Shown: one piece after another, positions 1 to 6,244 of the stretch
Layout of the letters: each line of letters begins with the position of its first letter
Numbering within the stretch: position 1 is the first letter of the stretch
Assembly: GCF_014078525.1 (NCBI RefSeq)
Contig: NZ_MU078699.1
Span: 1 to 34,047, forward strand
Reading direction: 5' to 3'
DNA from: Nitrosopumilus sp. b3
GTDB taxonomy: Archaea > Thermoproteota > Nitrososphaeria > Nitrososphaerales > Nitrosopumilaceae
Length of the DNA: 34,047 nt
The notes under the pieces: generated by a model
Told to the model about the DNA's origin: nothing
Database searches by the model: none
What the model saw: only the letters and a program-made list of their open reading frames with translations
Position numbers and translations under genes: made by a program

Positions 1-162
1 ATTTCGTGAACCTCTATCATCTCGTGAGTATCTTGAACCTCTATCATCTCGTGAGTATCTATCCCTACTAGAGTTTCTAAAAGAACGGGATGGACCATTG
101 TCTCTATTAGATGCTCTTCTAGAATTTTTTTTATCCGAATACTTTGATTTGTAGAGTTCCAC
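1..162 (-). CDS. Arg/Ser/Asp-rich low-complexity protein, N-terminal part only
   Basis: An open minus-strand frame runs off the left edge. A stop lies just upstream, so the first usable start is a GTG at 162, giving VELYKSKYSDKK and then a basic, disordered tail. That tail holds two 9-residue units of the form RYSRDDRGS. No hydrophobic core or signal peptide is visible in this part. Thaumarchaea have families of small proteins with Arg/Gly/Ser-rich N-termini and a C-terminal CxxC-x17-CxxC zinc motif, which resemble nucleic-acid-binding proteins. This could be one, but the zinc part would lie outside the window, so that is inference. The GTG start is the weakest part of the call. Confidence 0.5.
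   Translation of the reverse strand, partial: MELYKSKYSDKKNSRRASNRDNGPSRSFRNSSRDRYSRDDRGSRYSRDDRGSRN
8..61. repeat. 27-base tandem repeat, two copies
   Basis: Positions 8-34 and 35-61 are two copies of one 27-base unit that differ only at the last base. The period is nine codons in the minus-strand frame, so each copy encodes one RYSRDDRGS unit. This looks like recent in-frame expansion of a disordered tail. Confidence 0.9.
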
Positions 163-234
163 TGTATTTTGGGTTAAGCTTTTTGATTATAGATACTTAC
201 AGATTGAATTTGTGCCTAAAATAAAAAAATCTCA

Positions 235-564
235 TCAGACTAATGATTTATCCATTTCAGAAGACATTATTTCCTGAACTTTGAGAAAATAGAGTTTTGT
301 AGAATAGGGCATCTCATCTAAATTATTGTCAACTACTATCATGAAATATCTAACTGCACGTTTTGAAATATCTAGATTAAATTTCATCGAAAGGATAGGA
401 TCTTGATGGACTTTGATTTTATCCTGAAGCCAAGGAGGGGCCATCTCAATTGTTTCTTTGATGATTTTATCATACCAATATGAGAGATTCTCAGGATGTA
501 GTCCCTGTTTAAGATTTGATACATCAGTATCAATTTTTTTCATCATATGATTTATGATTGCCAT
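235..564 (-). CDS. Conserved hypothetical protein (about 109 aa)
   Basis: Soluble, mostly helical protein of unknown function; no signal peptide, membrane segment or cysteine motif is seen. The frame opens with a TTG at 573, but an in-frame ATG at 564 (MAIINHMMKK) sits 21-28 bases after a TATA-like TTTTATTA at 585-592. That is the same spacing as other starts in this window, so 564 is preferred. It begins upstream of the cut-off gene at the left edge and reads the same way, with about 70 bases between them. I do not recognise the family. Confidence 0.7.
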   Translation of the reverse strand: MAIINHMMKKIDTDVSNLKQGLHPENLSYWYDKIIKETIEMAPPWLQDKIKVHQDPILSMKFNLDISKRAVRYFMIVVDNNLDEMPYSTKLYFLKVQEIMSSEMDKSLV

Positions 565-616
565 TAGGCTCAATCAAGTAATTTTGTTTTATTACGAATA
601 CTCAAAGTTAGACAAG

Positions 617-1093
617 CTACTTGTCAATTGAAAGCAAGTTTCCCTCGATGTCAATTTCAGAATTTTTTATTCGAGTAGTAGAAATTCTTTTTCCATCTTT
701 TGCCAAAAACATAGGAACTGTAATAATTTCAACAGGTGGAAGTTTCTTTTCTGCACGTAATTTATTTAAGATGATACCCTGATTGCTAGTTTCATCGCTT
801 ACTACAAGTGCTTGAACTCCTTTTTCTAAAACTGCTGGTCCAAAATCATTATTCAGTTTACTAATTTGAAAAGAAGTATTAGGATATTTTTTTAAAAGTT
901 CTACTGTCAAATTTTCGAGTCGTTTTTCATATTTGTGAATTAGGATTTTTCCTTTCTTTTCAGCAAGTTCATCACTTGTTAATCCAATTATGACTTTATC
1001 TGAAATATCAAATGCACTTGAAAGTAATGTTAAATGTCCTTTATGGATAATATCAAAGGTCCCACCCATAGCAACAAGTAAAAATTTAGACAT
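617..1093 (-). CDS. coaD: Phosphopantetheine adenylyltransferase, archaeal CoaD type
   Basis: Catalyses the fourth step of coenzyme A synthesis: ATP plus 4'-phosphopantetheine gives dephospho-CoA and pyrophosphate, in the cytosol. The 158-residue protein is a complete nucleotidyltransferase of the HxGH superfamily. GGTFDIIHKGH is at residues 10-20 (H17 and H20 bind the ATP phosphates), and ISTTRIK at 137-143 stands in for the second, ISSTxIR-type motif near the C-terminus. Its length and the lack of extra domains fit the archaeal/eukaryotic-type PPAT. It stands alone, with no other CoA genes beside it. The ATG at 1093 is the only sensible start. Confidence 0.92.
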   Translation of the reverse strand: MSKFLLVAMGGTFDIIHKGHLTLLSSAFDISDKVIIGLTSDELAEKKGKILIHKYEKRLENLTVELLKKYPNTSFQISKLNNDFGPAVLEKGVQALVVSDETSNQGIILNKLRAEKKLPPVEIITVPMFLAKDGKRISTTRIKNSEIDIEGNLLSIDK

Positions 1094-1167
1094 GCATATG
1101 TGTAAAATTCTTTGAAAATAAATCTACTACTTTTCCATAATACTGAAAATCAGATGAAATTTTTATC

Positions 1168-1863
1168 CTAACTTGATAACTTCATCAATCCTTCTTTAAT
1201 CAAGAATTGAATGCCCTCAACAAATGAACTGTCATCAATTTGACCATCAGCCCACCATCCAGCATTGTTCTTAATCCAATCTGGGATTTTGTTGGCAGTT
1301 GTTGAACCCTGTTCGGTCACAGGGATTTTCATCAATCCTTCTTTAATCAAGAATTGAATGCCCTCAACAAATGAACTGTCATCAATTTGACCATCAGCCC
1401 ACCATCCAGCATTATTCTTAATCCAATCTGGGATTTTTGCATCAACTGATGATGAATTATCCATTTCAAGGTTTATCATAAATGAAATACTTTCCACTGT
1501 AGCCTTTGAATTTCCATACTGAGCTTTTACAAGATATTTTCCTTCATGGAATTCTTCATCGAGAACAACAGTGTATGAAAATGTCTTATCAGGGTTTACA
1601 AGTGTTTTTTGAGTAGAAACTAAATTTTTACTAGAATCAAAAAGAGAAATTCGTAAATTTCTATCCTCATTGTGTTTATTCACAGTTCCAGAAAATATTA
1701 CAGACTCTCCAAGATTATATGATTCCTTATCAGGGGCGATTTTGACAGTGTAGTTGTTTGCGCTGCTTTGTTCAGGTGGACCACCATAACCTAAAGCATT
1801 TTGTCCTGAAAAAGATACTAAAAGTAAAGACATAGTAATTACAAAAAATAGACTAATTTTCAT
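1168..1863 (-). CDS. Secreted protein with Ig-like domain and two IPDWIKNNAGWW repeats
   Basis: Residues 1-25 form a signal peptide (MKISLFFVITMSLLLVSFSG then NALGYGG), so the protein is exported. Residues of about 38-130 look like a beta-sandwich of the macroglobulin/Ig type (YNLGESVIFSGTV, then a YxVxAQYG strand). The C-terminus carries two nearly identical modules, each starting IPDWIKNNAGWWADGQIDD and ending FLIKEGLMK. This module recurs in many thaumarchaeal surface proteins, but its biochemical role is not known to me. No membrane anchor follows the repeats, so the protein is either released or held by the S-layer. The next gene upstream on the same strand is also secreted. Confidence 0.88.
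   Translation of the reverse strand: MKISLFFVITMSLLLVSFSGQNALGYGGPPEQSSANNYTVKIAPDKESYNLGESVIFSGTVNKHNEDRNLRISLFDSSKNLVSTQKTLVNPDKTFSYTVVLDEEFHEGKYLVKAQYGNSKATVESISFMINLEMDNSSSVDAKIPDWIKNNAGWWADGQIDDSSFVEGIQFLIKEGLMKIPVTEQGSTTANKIPDWIKNNAGWWADGQIDDSSFVEGIQFLIKEGLMKLSS
1181..1437. repeat. Two 110-base near-identical direct repeats inside a coding region
   Basis: Positions 1181-1290 and 1328-1437 match over 110 bases with a single difference that I can see (a synonymous G/A in an Asn-Asn codon pair). The offset is 147 bases, i.e. 49 codons. Each copy encodes one IPDWIKNNAGWW module. Near-identity at synonymous sites points to recent duplication or gene conversion. Confidence 0.92.
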
Positions 1864-1923
1864 AAGTGTATTTTAACAAATCTTGCTGCATTTAAACGGT
1901 AGAATTCTGTTACTTTAACGAAT

Positions 1924-2991
1924 CTAATTTACTAGAATTAGGACAAATGGACCCTGCTCAGATATGGGAATATTATTTCTATCCCAGACAAATGTTTCAA
2001 TGAAAAACAACCCTTTTTTTTCTGGAATCCAATCTATTGATTGTGTTTGTGCTTCATTACCAATAAATCTCCCATCAAATTTTCCAATAAACTCAACATA
2101 TGGCAATTCCCCTGATTCTTTGATTTGTACATAGTATGTGTATGGGGTTTCTGCAGGGATTTGTTTGCTGGAAAACTCAACTAGTGATTCACTGACTATA
2201 TTTACAGTTGAACCCACCTTAATTTCAGATAGACTGTTTCCTTTTGTATCCTCTACAGCGACATTAGAAATTGAAACCAATTTTGACATTGATTGTGGAG
2301 GAGGGATTTTTACATCAACAAAATCTGAATTAAAAATATCAGACTCTGCAAATAATAAAAATCCTACAGCTCGAGGATCAATTTCTTCATTTATCTCAAA
2401 AGCTACTTCAGTGTTTGGCTCCACATTCCCAAGTTCTATTGTAGAAACCCCGAGAATTCGTGATGGTTCAAAACCATCATAAAAGGCAAGATAAACATCA
2501 GTATCAGAATTAGGAGCCCCGCCATTTTGCAATACTCCTGAGAATCTTAAAGAAGTGTCATAAAACACATCAGTAGAATAAACTGATAATCCCTTTTGTT
2601 TGGCTACTGAAGAATCAAATCCTAAAAGAGAGACAGATGCCTGAGTGATGTTAGGGTTAGGAGTTTGAGAGCGAATGGCATATGGGGATTGACCATTTGA
2701 TGGAATTACTTCAAGAGTTGTGTGGCCTTGATTTATTTCCAAGGGATTAGGATCCAAATCATCATAAAATTTTACTTGAATTATTACATTTGTTACAGAA
2801 GATAATGAATCAACATTTTCAACCATTCCAACTACAACAGTATACCCTTCTGAATCCTGATATACAAAAGGAGTTTCACTGGTAAGAGATACTGAAAGTG
2901 TTGCTGGCGTATCAGTTTTTTCTTGAGAGTAAGACTGTGAAAAAGGAATCAAAAGTAAAATTAAAAACATTCCTAAAACAATTTTCTTCAT
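1924..2991 (-). CDS. Secreted beta-rich protein of unknown function
   Basis: Signal peptide at the N-terminus (MKKIVLGMFLILLLIPFSQS, cleavage likely near SYS-QE), then about 330 residues of beta-strand-like sequence with no cysteines and no C-terminal anchor. The pattern (VNVIIQVKFYDD, YLAFYDGFEPSRILG, FFIETFVWDRNNIP) fits repeated Ig/FxLYD-like extracellular domains, which is inference from strand pattern only. The frame could begin upstream at 3030, but the 13 extra residues would put a mixed segment before the Lys-Lys of the signal peptide, so the ATG at 2991 is preferred. It lies upstream of, and on the same strand as, the secreted protein at 1168-1863. Confidence 0.8.
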   Translation of the reverse strand: MKKIVLGMFLILLLIPFSQSYSQEKTDTPATLSVSLTSETPFVYQDSEGYTVVVGMVENVDSLSSVTNVIIQVKFYDDLDPNPLEINQGHTTLEVIPSNGQSPYAIRSQTPNPNITQASVSLLGFDSSVAKQKGLSVYSTDVFYDTSLRFSGVLQNGGAPNSDTDVYLAFYDGFEPSRILGVSTIELGNVEPNTEVAFEINEEIDPRAVGFLLFAESDIFNSDFVDVKIPPPQSMSKLVSISNVAVEDTKGNSLSEIKVGSTVNIVSESLVEFSSKQIPAETPYTYYVQIKESGELPYVEFIGKFDGRFIGNEAQTQSIDWIPEKKGLFFIETFVWDRNNIPISEQGPFVLILVN

Positions 2992-3120
2992 GAAAGGATA
3001 TTGCAAAATGAGATTAATTTCATTTAGCATAACATATAGTCAACAAGAAAGGTAACATCAATTCACCTAGTTATCACTAACATTAGAATAATAAAAAGAG
3101 ATTAAAAATGATATGTATTC

Positions 3121-3222
3121 TTATTTTCTCTTTGCGGTAATTGCTAACCAGTAAATTAAACCTGGGGCTAAACCTACAATGAGTGGTATGAATACGGGCC
3201 ATCCGTCTGCTGCGCTTGCCAT
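3121..3222 (-). CDS. 33-residue single-span membrane peptide
   Basis: Small frame MASAADGWPVFIPLIVGLAP, then GLIYWLAITAKRK and a TAA stop. It has a short polar N-terminus, one hydrophobic span (residues 9-28) broken by prolines, and a basic TAKRK tail, so the N-terminus is probably outside. A TATA-like ATTTAAAT at about 3244-3254 on the minus strand lies 22-32 bases before the ATG, the same architecture as amoA, amoX and amoC here. That supports real, leaderless transcription. Respiratory and AMO complexes contain such tiny subunits, but I cannot assign a partner. It lies between the secreted-protein gene and tRNA-Ala. Confidence 0.7.
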   Translation of the reverse strand: MASAADGWPVFIPLIVGLAPGLIYWLAITAKRK

Positions 3223-3299
3223 GAAAAAAAACTCAAACTTATCCTATTTAAATCCATCCAGTAATCTGAAATTCAGCATAGATCGGTTTAGTCAAAAAG

Positions 3300-3373
3300 T
3301 GGACCGGACGGAATTTGAATCCGTGACCCCCCGCGTGCAAGGCGGGTATACTACCAGGCTATACTACCGGCCC
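3300..3373 (-). tRNA. tRNA-Ala (anticodon TGC)
   Basis: The minus strand folds into a 74-base cloverleaf. The acceptor arms are GGGCCGG and CCGGTCC with discriminator A at 3300. The anticodon loop contains TGC, and the T-loop is TTCAAAT. The third acceptor pair is G·U, the classic alanine identity element. No intron and no encoded CCA. Confidence 0.95.
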
Positions 3374-3453
3374 ACAACAAGTTTGGATTATCTGTGGATT
3401 TTAATTGTTGTCTTCTTGGCAAGAATTTTATTTGAAAACAAGATTGTTTCTTT

Positions 3454-4008
3454 ATGGTACTTTTAGAATCTCAAGTCAAACTAAAAACTGGGAGTATTGC
3501 ACCAGATTTTGAATTACTGGGAATTGACGACAAAAAACATTCCCTTAATGATTATAGCAGCTACAAAGGAATTTTGGTAATTTTCATGTGTAATCATTGC
3601 CCATATGTTAAAGCCAAAGTAGATGCATTAAATGAGTTGTATGAAAAATTCGGAAATGAAATTGCAATTATAGGAATTAACAGTAATGACTCTACTGATT
3701 ATCCGGAAGATAGTTTTGAAGCTATGAAAGAGACTGCAAAAGAAAAAGGATTCAAATTCGATTATTTGGTGGATGAAACACAAGAAGTTGCAAAGAAATA
3801 TGGAGCAATGTGTACACCTGATCCATTCCTGTTTAACAGTCAAAAGCAATTAGTTTTTCATGGAAAAATAGATAATGCTATGAAGCCAGATGATTCCCCA
3901 ACTGAAAAGACAATGATCAACAATATGCAAAAATTATTGTCTGGTGAAAAAATTGAAAATGATTTTGACCCATCGATTGGTTGCTCAATCAAGTGGAAAG
4001 AAAATTAA
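3454..4008 (+). CDS. Thioredoxin-fold redoxin (peroxiredoxin-like family)
   Basis: A 184-residue soluble redoxin. After a SIAPDFELLG entry typical of AhpC/TSA-Redoxin domains comes CNHCP at residues 46-50, a CxxC redox pair at the helix start. TPDP follows at 121-124, with a third cysteine (C120) just before it and a fourth at C177. The C-terminal extension with a Cys-Ser-Ile-Lys-Trp end is typical of the PRX-like proteins that carry a CxxCP site rather than a single peroxidatic cysteine. It is likely a cytosolic thiol-disulfide oxidoreductase or peroxidase; the substrate is unknown. It starts 81 bases from tRNA-Ala, divergent from it, and is followed directly by tRNA-Ile. Confidence 0.85.
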   Translation: MVLLESQVKLKTGSIAPDFELLGIDDKKHSLNDYSSYKGILVIFMCNHCPYVKAKVDALNELYEKFGNEIAIIGINSNDSTDYPEDSFEAMKETAKEKGFKFDYLVDETQEVAKKYGAMCTPDPFLFNSQKQLVFHGKIDNAMKPDDSPTEKTMINNMQKLLSGEKIENDFDPSIGCSIKWKEN

Positions 4009-4041
4009 ACTTAAATGAGTCCTGCCTAGAGATTTGTTCGT

Positions 4042-4116
4042 GGGCTCGTAGCTCAGCTTGGCTGGAGCGTTCGACTGATAATCGAAAGGTCATGTGTTCG
4101 AATCACATCGGGCCCA
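4042..4116 (+). tRNA. tRNA-Ile (anticodon GAT)
   Basis: A 75-base cloverleaf with acceptor GGGCTCG pairing CGGGCCC (one G·U), discriminator A at 4116, anticodon GAT in the loop CTGATAA, and T-arm TTCGAAT. No intron. Its 3' end runs straight into a T-tract at 4117-4121 that can serve as terminator. Confidence 0.95.
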
Positions 4117-4123
4117 TTTTTCA

Positions 4124-5059
4124 TCATTTTAGATTTTCATATGTTGTTTTTGACCATTGTAAAATATCATCAAGATGATCAGAAAGTAAATCAGATTGAA
4201 TTTTGGATTTTTTTGATGTTTTACCACATAATACTAATTTCATATTTTTCCCAGATTTTTCTTTAATCGGATTAATAGAATTGGCAAAAAAGTTTAATCC
4301 TTCATTTGAATGTGAAAATATTATCACTAGTAAGAGTCCAGGTTTTTGTTTCCAGATTTTTCCTACTAGTTTTTGAAAATCTAAATCAAATAAGACATCA
4401 ATTGCTGAAGACATATCACCTAGATGGAAAACCCTCCATCCATCTGAATGATATGCTGCAGAGGCAGCTTCAGAAATTAAGATACTCTGTGAATCAGCTG
4501 CAATTACAACTACATTTTTTTTTGGATCTGTTACTATCTGAATTTGATTGAATATTTGAAATGATTTTAAAATTGTAGTTTTTAACAGATTAAGTTCTGC
4601 TGTTCCAATTTTTCCTGCATCAAATAGATTTTGTATATGATCAACTGCAGGAAAGATTACTTCAAGAATCAAACGGTTAGCAGTTGCTCCAGAATGCAAG
4701 CAATTGCGAATTAAAGATTGGGCTTGTTCATCAGTACCTTTAATCAGATATTCAAGATAGGTTGGTGCCACTTTGAAATAATCATCAGGAAAATTGAAAG
4801 ATTCTTGACCGGGTTCTAAAAACCATAAAGTTACATTTCCTATATTTTTTTGTCGAAGCAATCCTTCAGCTGCAAAAACTTTGAGGTATTTTGACATTGT
4901 AATTCTATTAATTCCAATTTTTTTAGAAATCTCAACTCCCGACATTCCAGTATCAGAATTTTCTAAAGATGCAATCAGCTTTCCTCTAATTGATTCTGTT
5001 GAATAGCCCCTTCCCATGATATTTTTGGATGATGGTATTGTATAAACACTAATTTTCAA
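4124..5059 (-). CDS. HTH regulator with a degenerate cobalamin-binding-type sensor domain
   Basis: Residues of about 20-82 form a winged helix-turn-helix (GVEISKKIGINRITMSKYLK as recognition part, then a wing with VTLWF). Residues 98-170 match the four-helix B12-binding-2 cap (LIKGTDEQAQSLIRNCLHSG ... IFPAVDHIQNLFDAGKIG). Residues 183-300 form a Rossmann-like half matching the B12-binding domain (VVVIAADSQSILISEAASAA). The layout resembles CarH/LitR-type light or corrinoid sensors, but the DxHxxG cobalamin ligand motif is absent: the position reads DSQSIL, with no histidine. So it may sense another ligand or none. An in-frame ATG at 5017 (MGRGYSTESI) is an alternative start. It converges on tRNA-Ile. 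Confidence 0.75.
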   Translation of the reverse strand: MKISVYTIPSSKNIMGRGYSTESIRGKLIASLENSDTGMSGVEISKKIGINRITMSKYLKVFAAEGLLRQKNIGNVTLWFLEPGQESFNFPDDYFKVAPTYLEYLIKGTDEQAQSLIRNCLHSGATANRLILEVIFPAVDHIQNLFDAGKIGTAELNLLKTTILKSFQIFNQIQIVTDPKKNVVVIAADSQSILISEAASAAYHSDGWRVFHLGDMSSAIDVLFDLDFQKLVGKIWKQKPGLLLVIIFSHSNEGLNFFANSINPIKEKSGKNMKLVLCGKTSKKSKIQSDLLSDHLDDILQWSKTTYENLK

Positions 5060-5218
5060 TAGTATTTGAGACTATTTTCAAACAGATTCATTCAAGCCTA
5101 GAGGAAGAGAATCATGAAGAAGAAAAGATATCGAAGTAATTGAAATCAGTACTCAATCCTGAAGATTGTATAGAGTAAACATACAGAACTTTTCATCATT
5201 TCAGGGATTTATGAAATT

Positions 5219-5614
5219 ATGCATAGTGGTTCAAGGATTCTCATAGTAGAAGATTCTGATGCAATAGCGGGATTTTACAAAGAAGTTTTAGAATCTGAAG
5301 GGCATAAAGTCAGTGTTGCCATTGATGGAAAAGAAGAGATTGAACTTTATGAGAAGGAAATGGAATCATGTCAATCTGAAAAACCTCCTTTTGATCTAAT
5401 TGTAAGCGACAATTCTATGCCGATATTAAACGGAATTGAGGCAGGTACAAGAATACTAGATATGATGCCAAATCAGAAAATCTTTTTTGTAACTGCTAAC
5501 AAAAATGAGGTTTTGGATAAATTTAGTGTTGATGGAAAAAATATTGATGCTGCAGAAAAACCAATCAAAATTGAGTTGTTTTTGAAGAAAGTGAATTTAC
5601 TTATTATGAATTAA
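5219..5614 (+). CDS. Single-domain response regulator (CheY-like receiver)
   Basis: A stand-alone receiver domain of 131 residues. The acidic pair is E11-D12 (ILIVEDSD), the phosphoacceptor D64 lies in SDNSMP, the switch Thr is T92 in FFVTANKN, and the conserved Lys is K114 in AEKPI. All are present, so it should accept phosphate. There is no output domain and no histidine kinase in the window. An insert around residues 44-57 makes the loop before beta-3 longer than usual. It is followed by transposase remains, so anything once encoded downstream may have been lost. Confidence 0.88.
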   Translation: MHSGSRILIVEDSDAIAGFYKEVLESEGHKVSVAIDGKEEIELYEKEMESCQSEKPPFDLIVSDNSMPILNGIEAGTRILDMMPNQKIFFVTANKNEVLDKFSVDGKNIDAAEKPIKIELFLKKVNLLIMN

Positions 5615-5637
5615 TTTTCTAAATTCTAGCCTAAAAG

Positions 5638-5759
5638 AATCACAATTACATCAGACTCCACATAGAATTAGATGGGAAGACACCTGCCGAGGTTGTGGGA
5701 TTCATGTAAAGGGGAAAGATAAGTGGAAAACACTCATACAAAATTCAGTTAGGAAATGA
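5638..5759 (+). pseudogene. Decayed C-terminal tail of an IS6/IS240-type transposase
   Basis: Reading from 5638 gives NHNYIRLHIELDGKTPAEVV, which matches the tail of the intact transposase at 7517-8647 (YHNYVRPHMSLDGKTPAEAC). A one-base deletion near 5700 then shifts the frame. The second half, KGKDKWKTLIQNSVRK followed by stop, matches KGKDKWITLIQNAKKN. The match ends at the stop codon (5757-5759). The copies clearly differ in DNA, so this is an older insertion of a related element, of which only about 120 bases survive. Confidence 0.85.
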
Positions 5760-5887
5760 CAGGAGAGGGATTCTATTATGATCTTGGCAGTATGATGCTT
5801 TGGGTTTTATTGATTGGTGGAAGCGTATCGGTAGTAGCTTATTTGGTATTCAAGAATCGTGCAACGACAAAAAAACGAAATTCGTGA
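5756..5887 (+). CDS. 43-residue single-span membrane peptide overlapping the transposase remnant
   Basis: The ATG at 5756 overlaps the stop of the transposase remnant in another frame. The peptide is MTGEGFYYDLGSMMLWVLLI, then GGSVSVVAYLVFKN and a basic end RATTKKRNS. One hydrophobic span covers residues 12-33, followed by a positive tail, so the N-terminus probably faces outside. It is too regular in composition (acidic/aromatic head, hydrophobic core, basic tail) to look like random sequence, and the same plan is seen in the 33-residue peptide at 3121-3222. No clear TATA box is seen, so expression is uncertain. It might be an old host gene, or one whose 5' part was replaced by the insertion. 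Confidence 0.45.
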   Translation: MTGEGFYYDLGSMMLWVLLIGGSVSVVAYLVFKNRATTKKRNS

Positions 5888-6121
5888 AGAAGGATAATTT
5901 TCATGATGTTACTTTTCTATACAATAGTCAAACCACAGCACAAGATTACTGAAATGTATATCTTTCATAATTAACATTACACAAACAATTATTTCAAAAT
6001 TAGGGAGGATACAACATATTGTTATTCCTATACTTGATATTTTGAACCAATAATCTAGATGTGACTTTTCTATACAATTGTAACATCAGTGAAAGAAAAT
6101 TTGAAAAATACCTGAAAATCG
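5888..6121. repeat. Gene-free stretch with a 24-base direct repeat
   Basis: No convincing gene is found between the 43-residue frame and the palindromic element. Positions 5905-5928 and 6058-6081 are direct copies of a 24-base sequence (core ACTTTTCTATACAAT) with 22 of 24 bases identical, 153 bases apart. Read on the other strand the core holds TTGTATAG, which is promoter-like. The copies could be the duplicated flanks of a lost insertion or two protein-binding sites. Confidence 0.65.
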
Positions 6122-6231
6122 TATGTCCCGAAAGGTAACAGGTAGATTTTGTCCCATAAAGGTAACAGCACCCTTGAAATGGTGCTGTTTCGTTGATGGG
6201 ACATATTCTCTGTGTTCGACGTCGGGACATA
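6122..6231. mobile_element. 110-base palindromic MITE-like element
   Basis: The two ends are perfect inverted repeats TATGTCCCGA (6122-6131) and TCGGGACATA (6222-6231). A second box TGTCCCA (6150-6156) is mirrored by TGGGACA (6197-6203). The centre is a 9-base-pair stem, AACAGCACC (6164-6172) with GGTGCTGTT (6181-6189), around the loop CTTGAAAT. A related single arm occurs at 9648-9706. There is no coding capacity. The layout fits a miniature inverted-repeat element mobilised by a transposase elsewhere. No clear target-site duplication is visible, and a regulatory role upstream of the gene at 6245 is an alternative. Confidence 0.6.
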
Positions 6232-6244
6232 GGCGTAAGAAATT

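Noticed and set aside
3179-3466. Plus-strand open frame of 95 codons across this stretch
   Set aside because: It runs straight through tRNA-Ala on the other strand and over the 33-residue gene; its composition is not protein-like.
5638-5759. Functional small gene from this stretch
   Set aside because: It matches the transposase tail in two frames separated by a one-base deletion, so it is a remnant.
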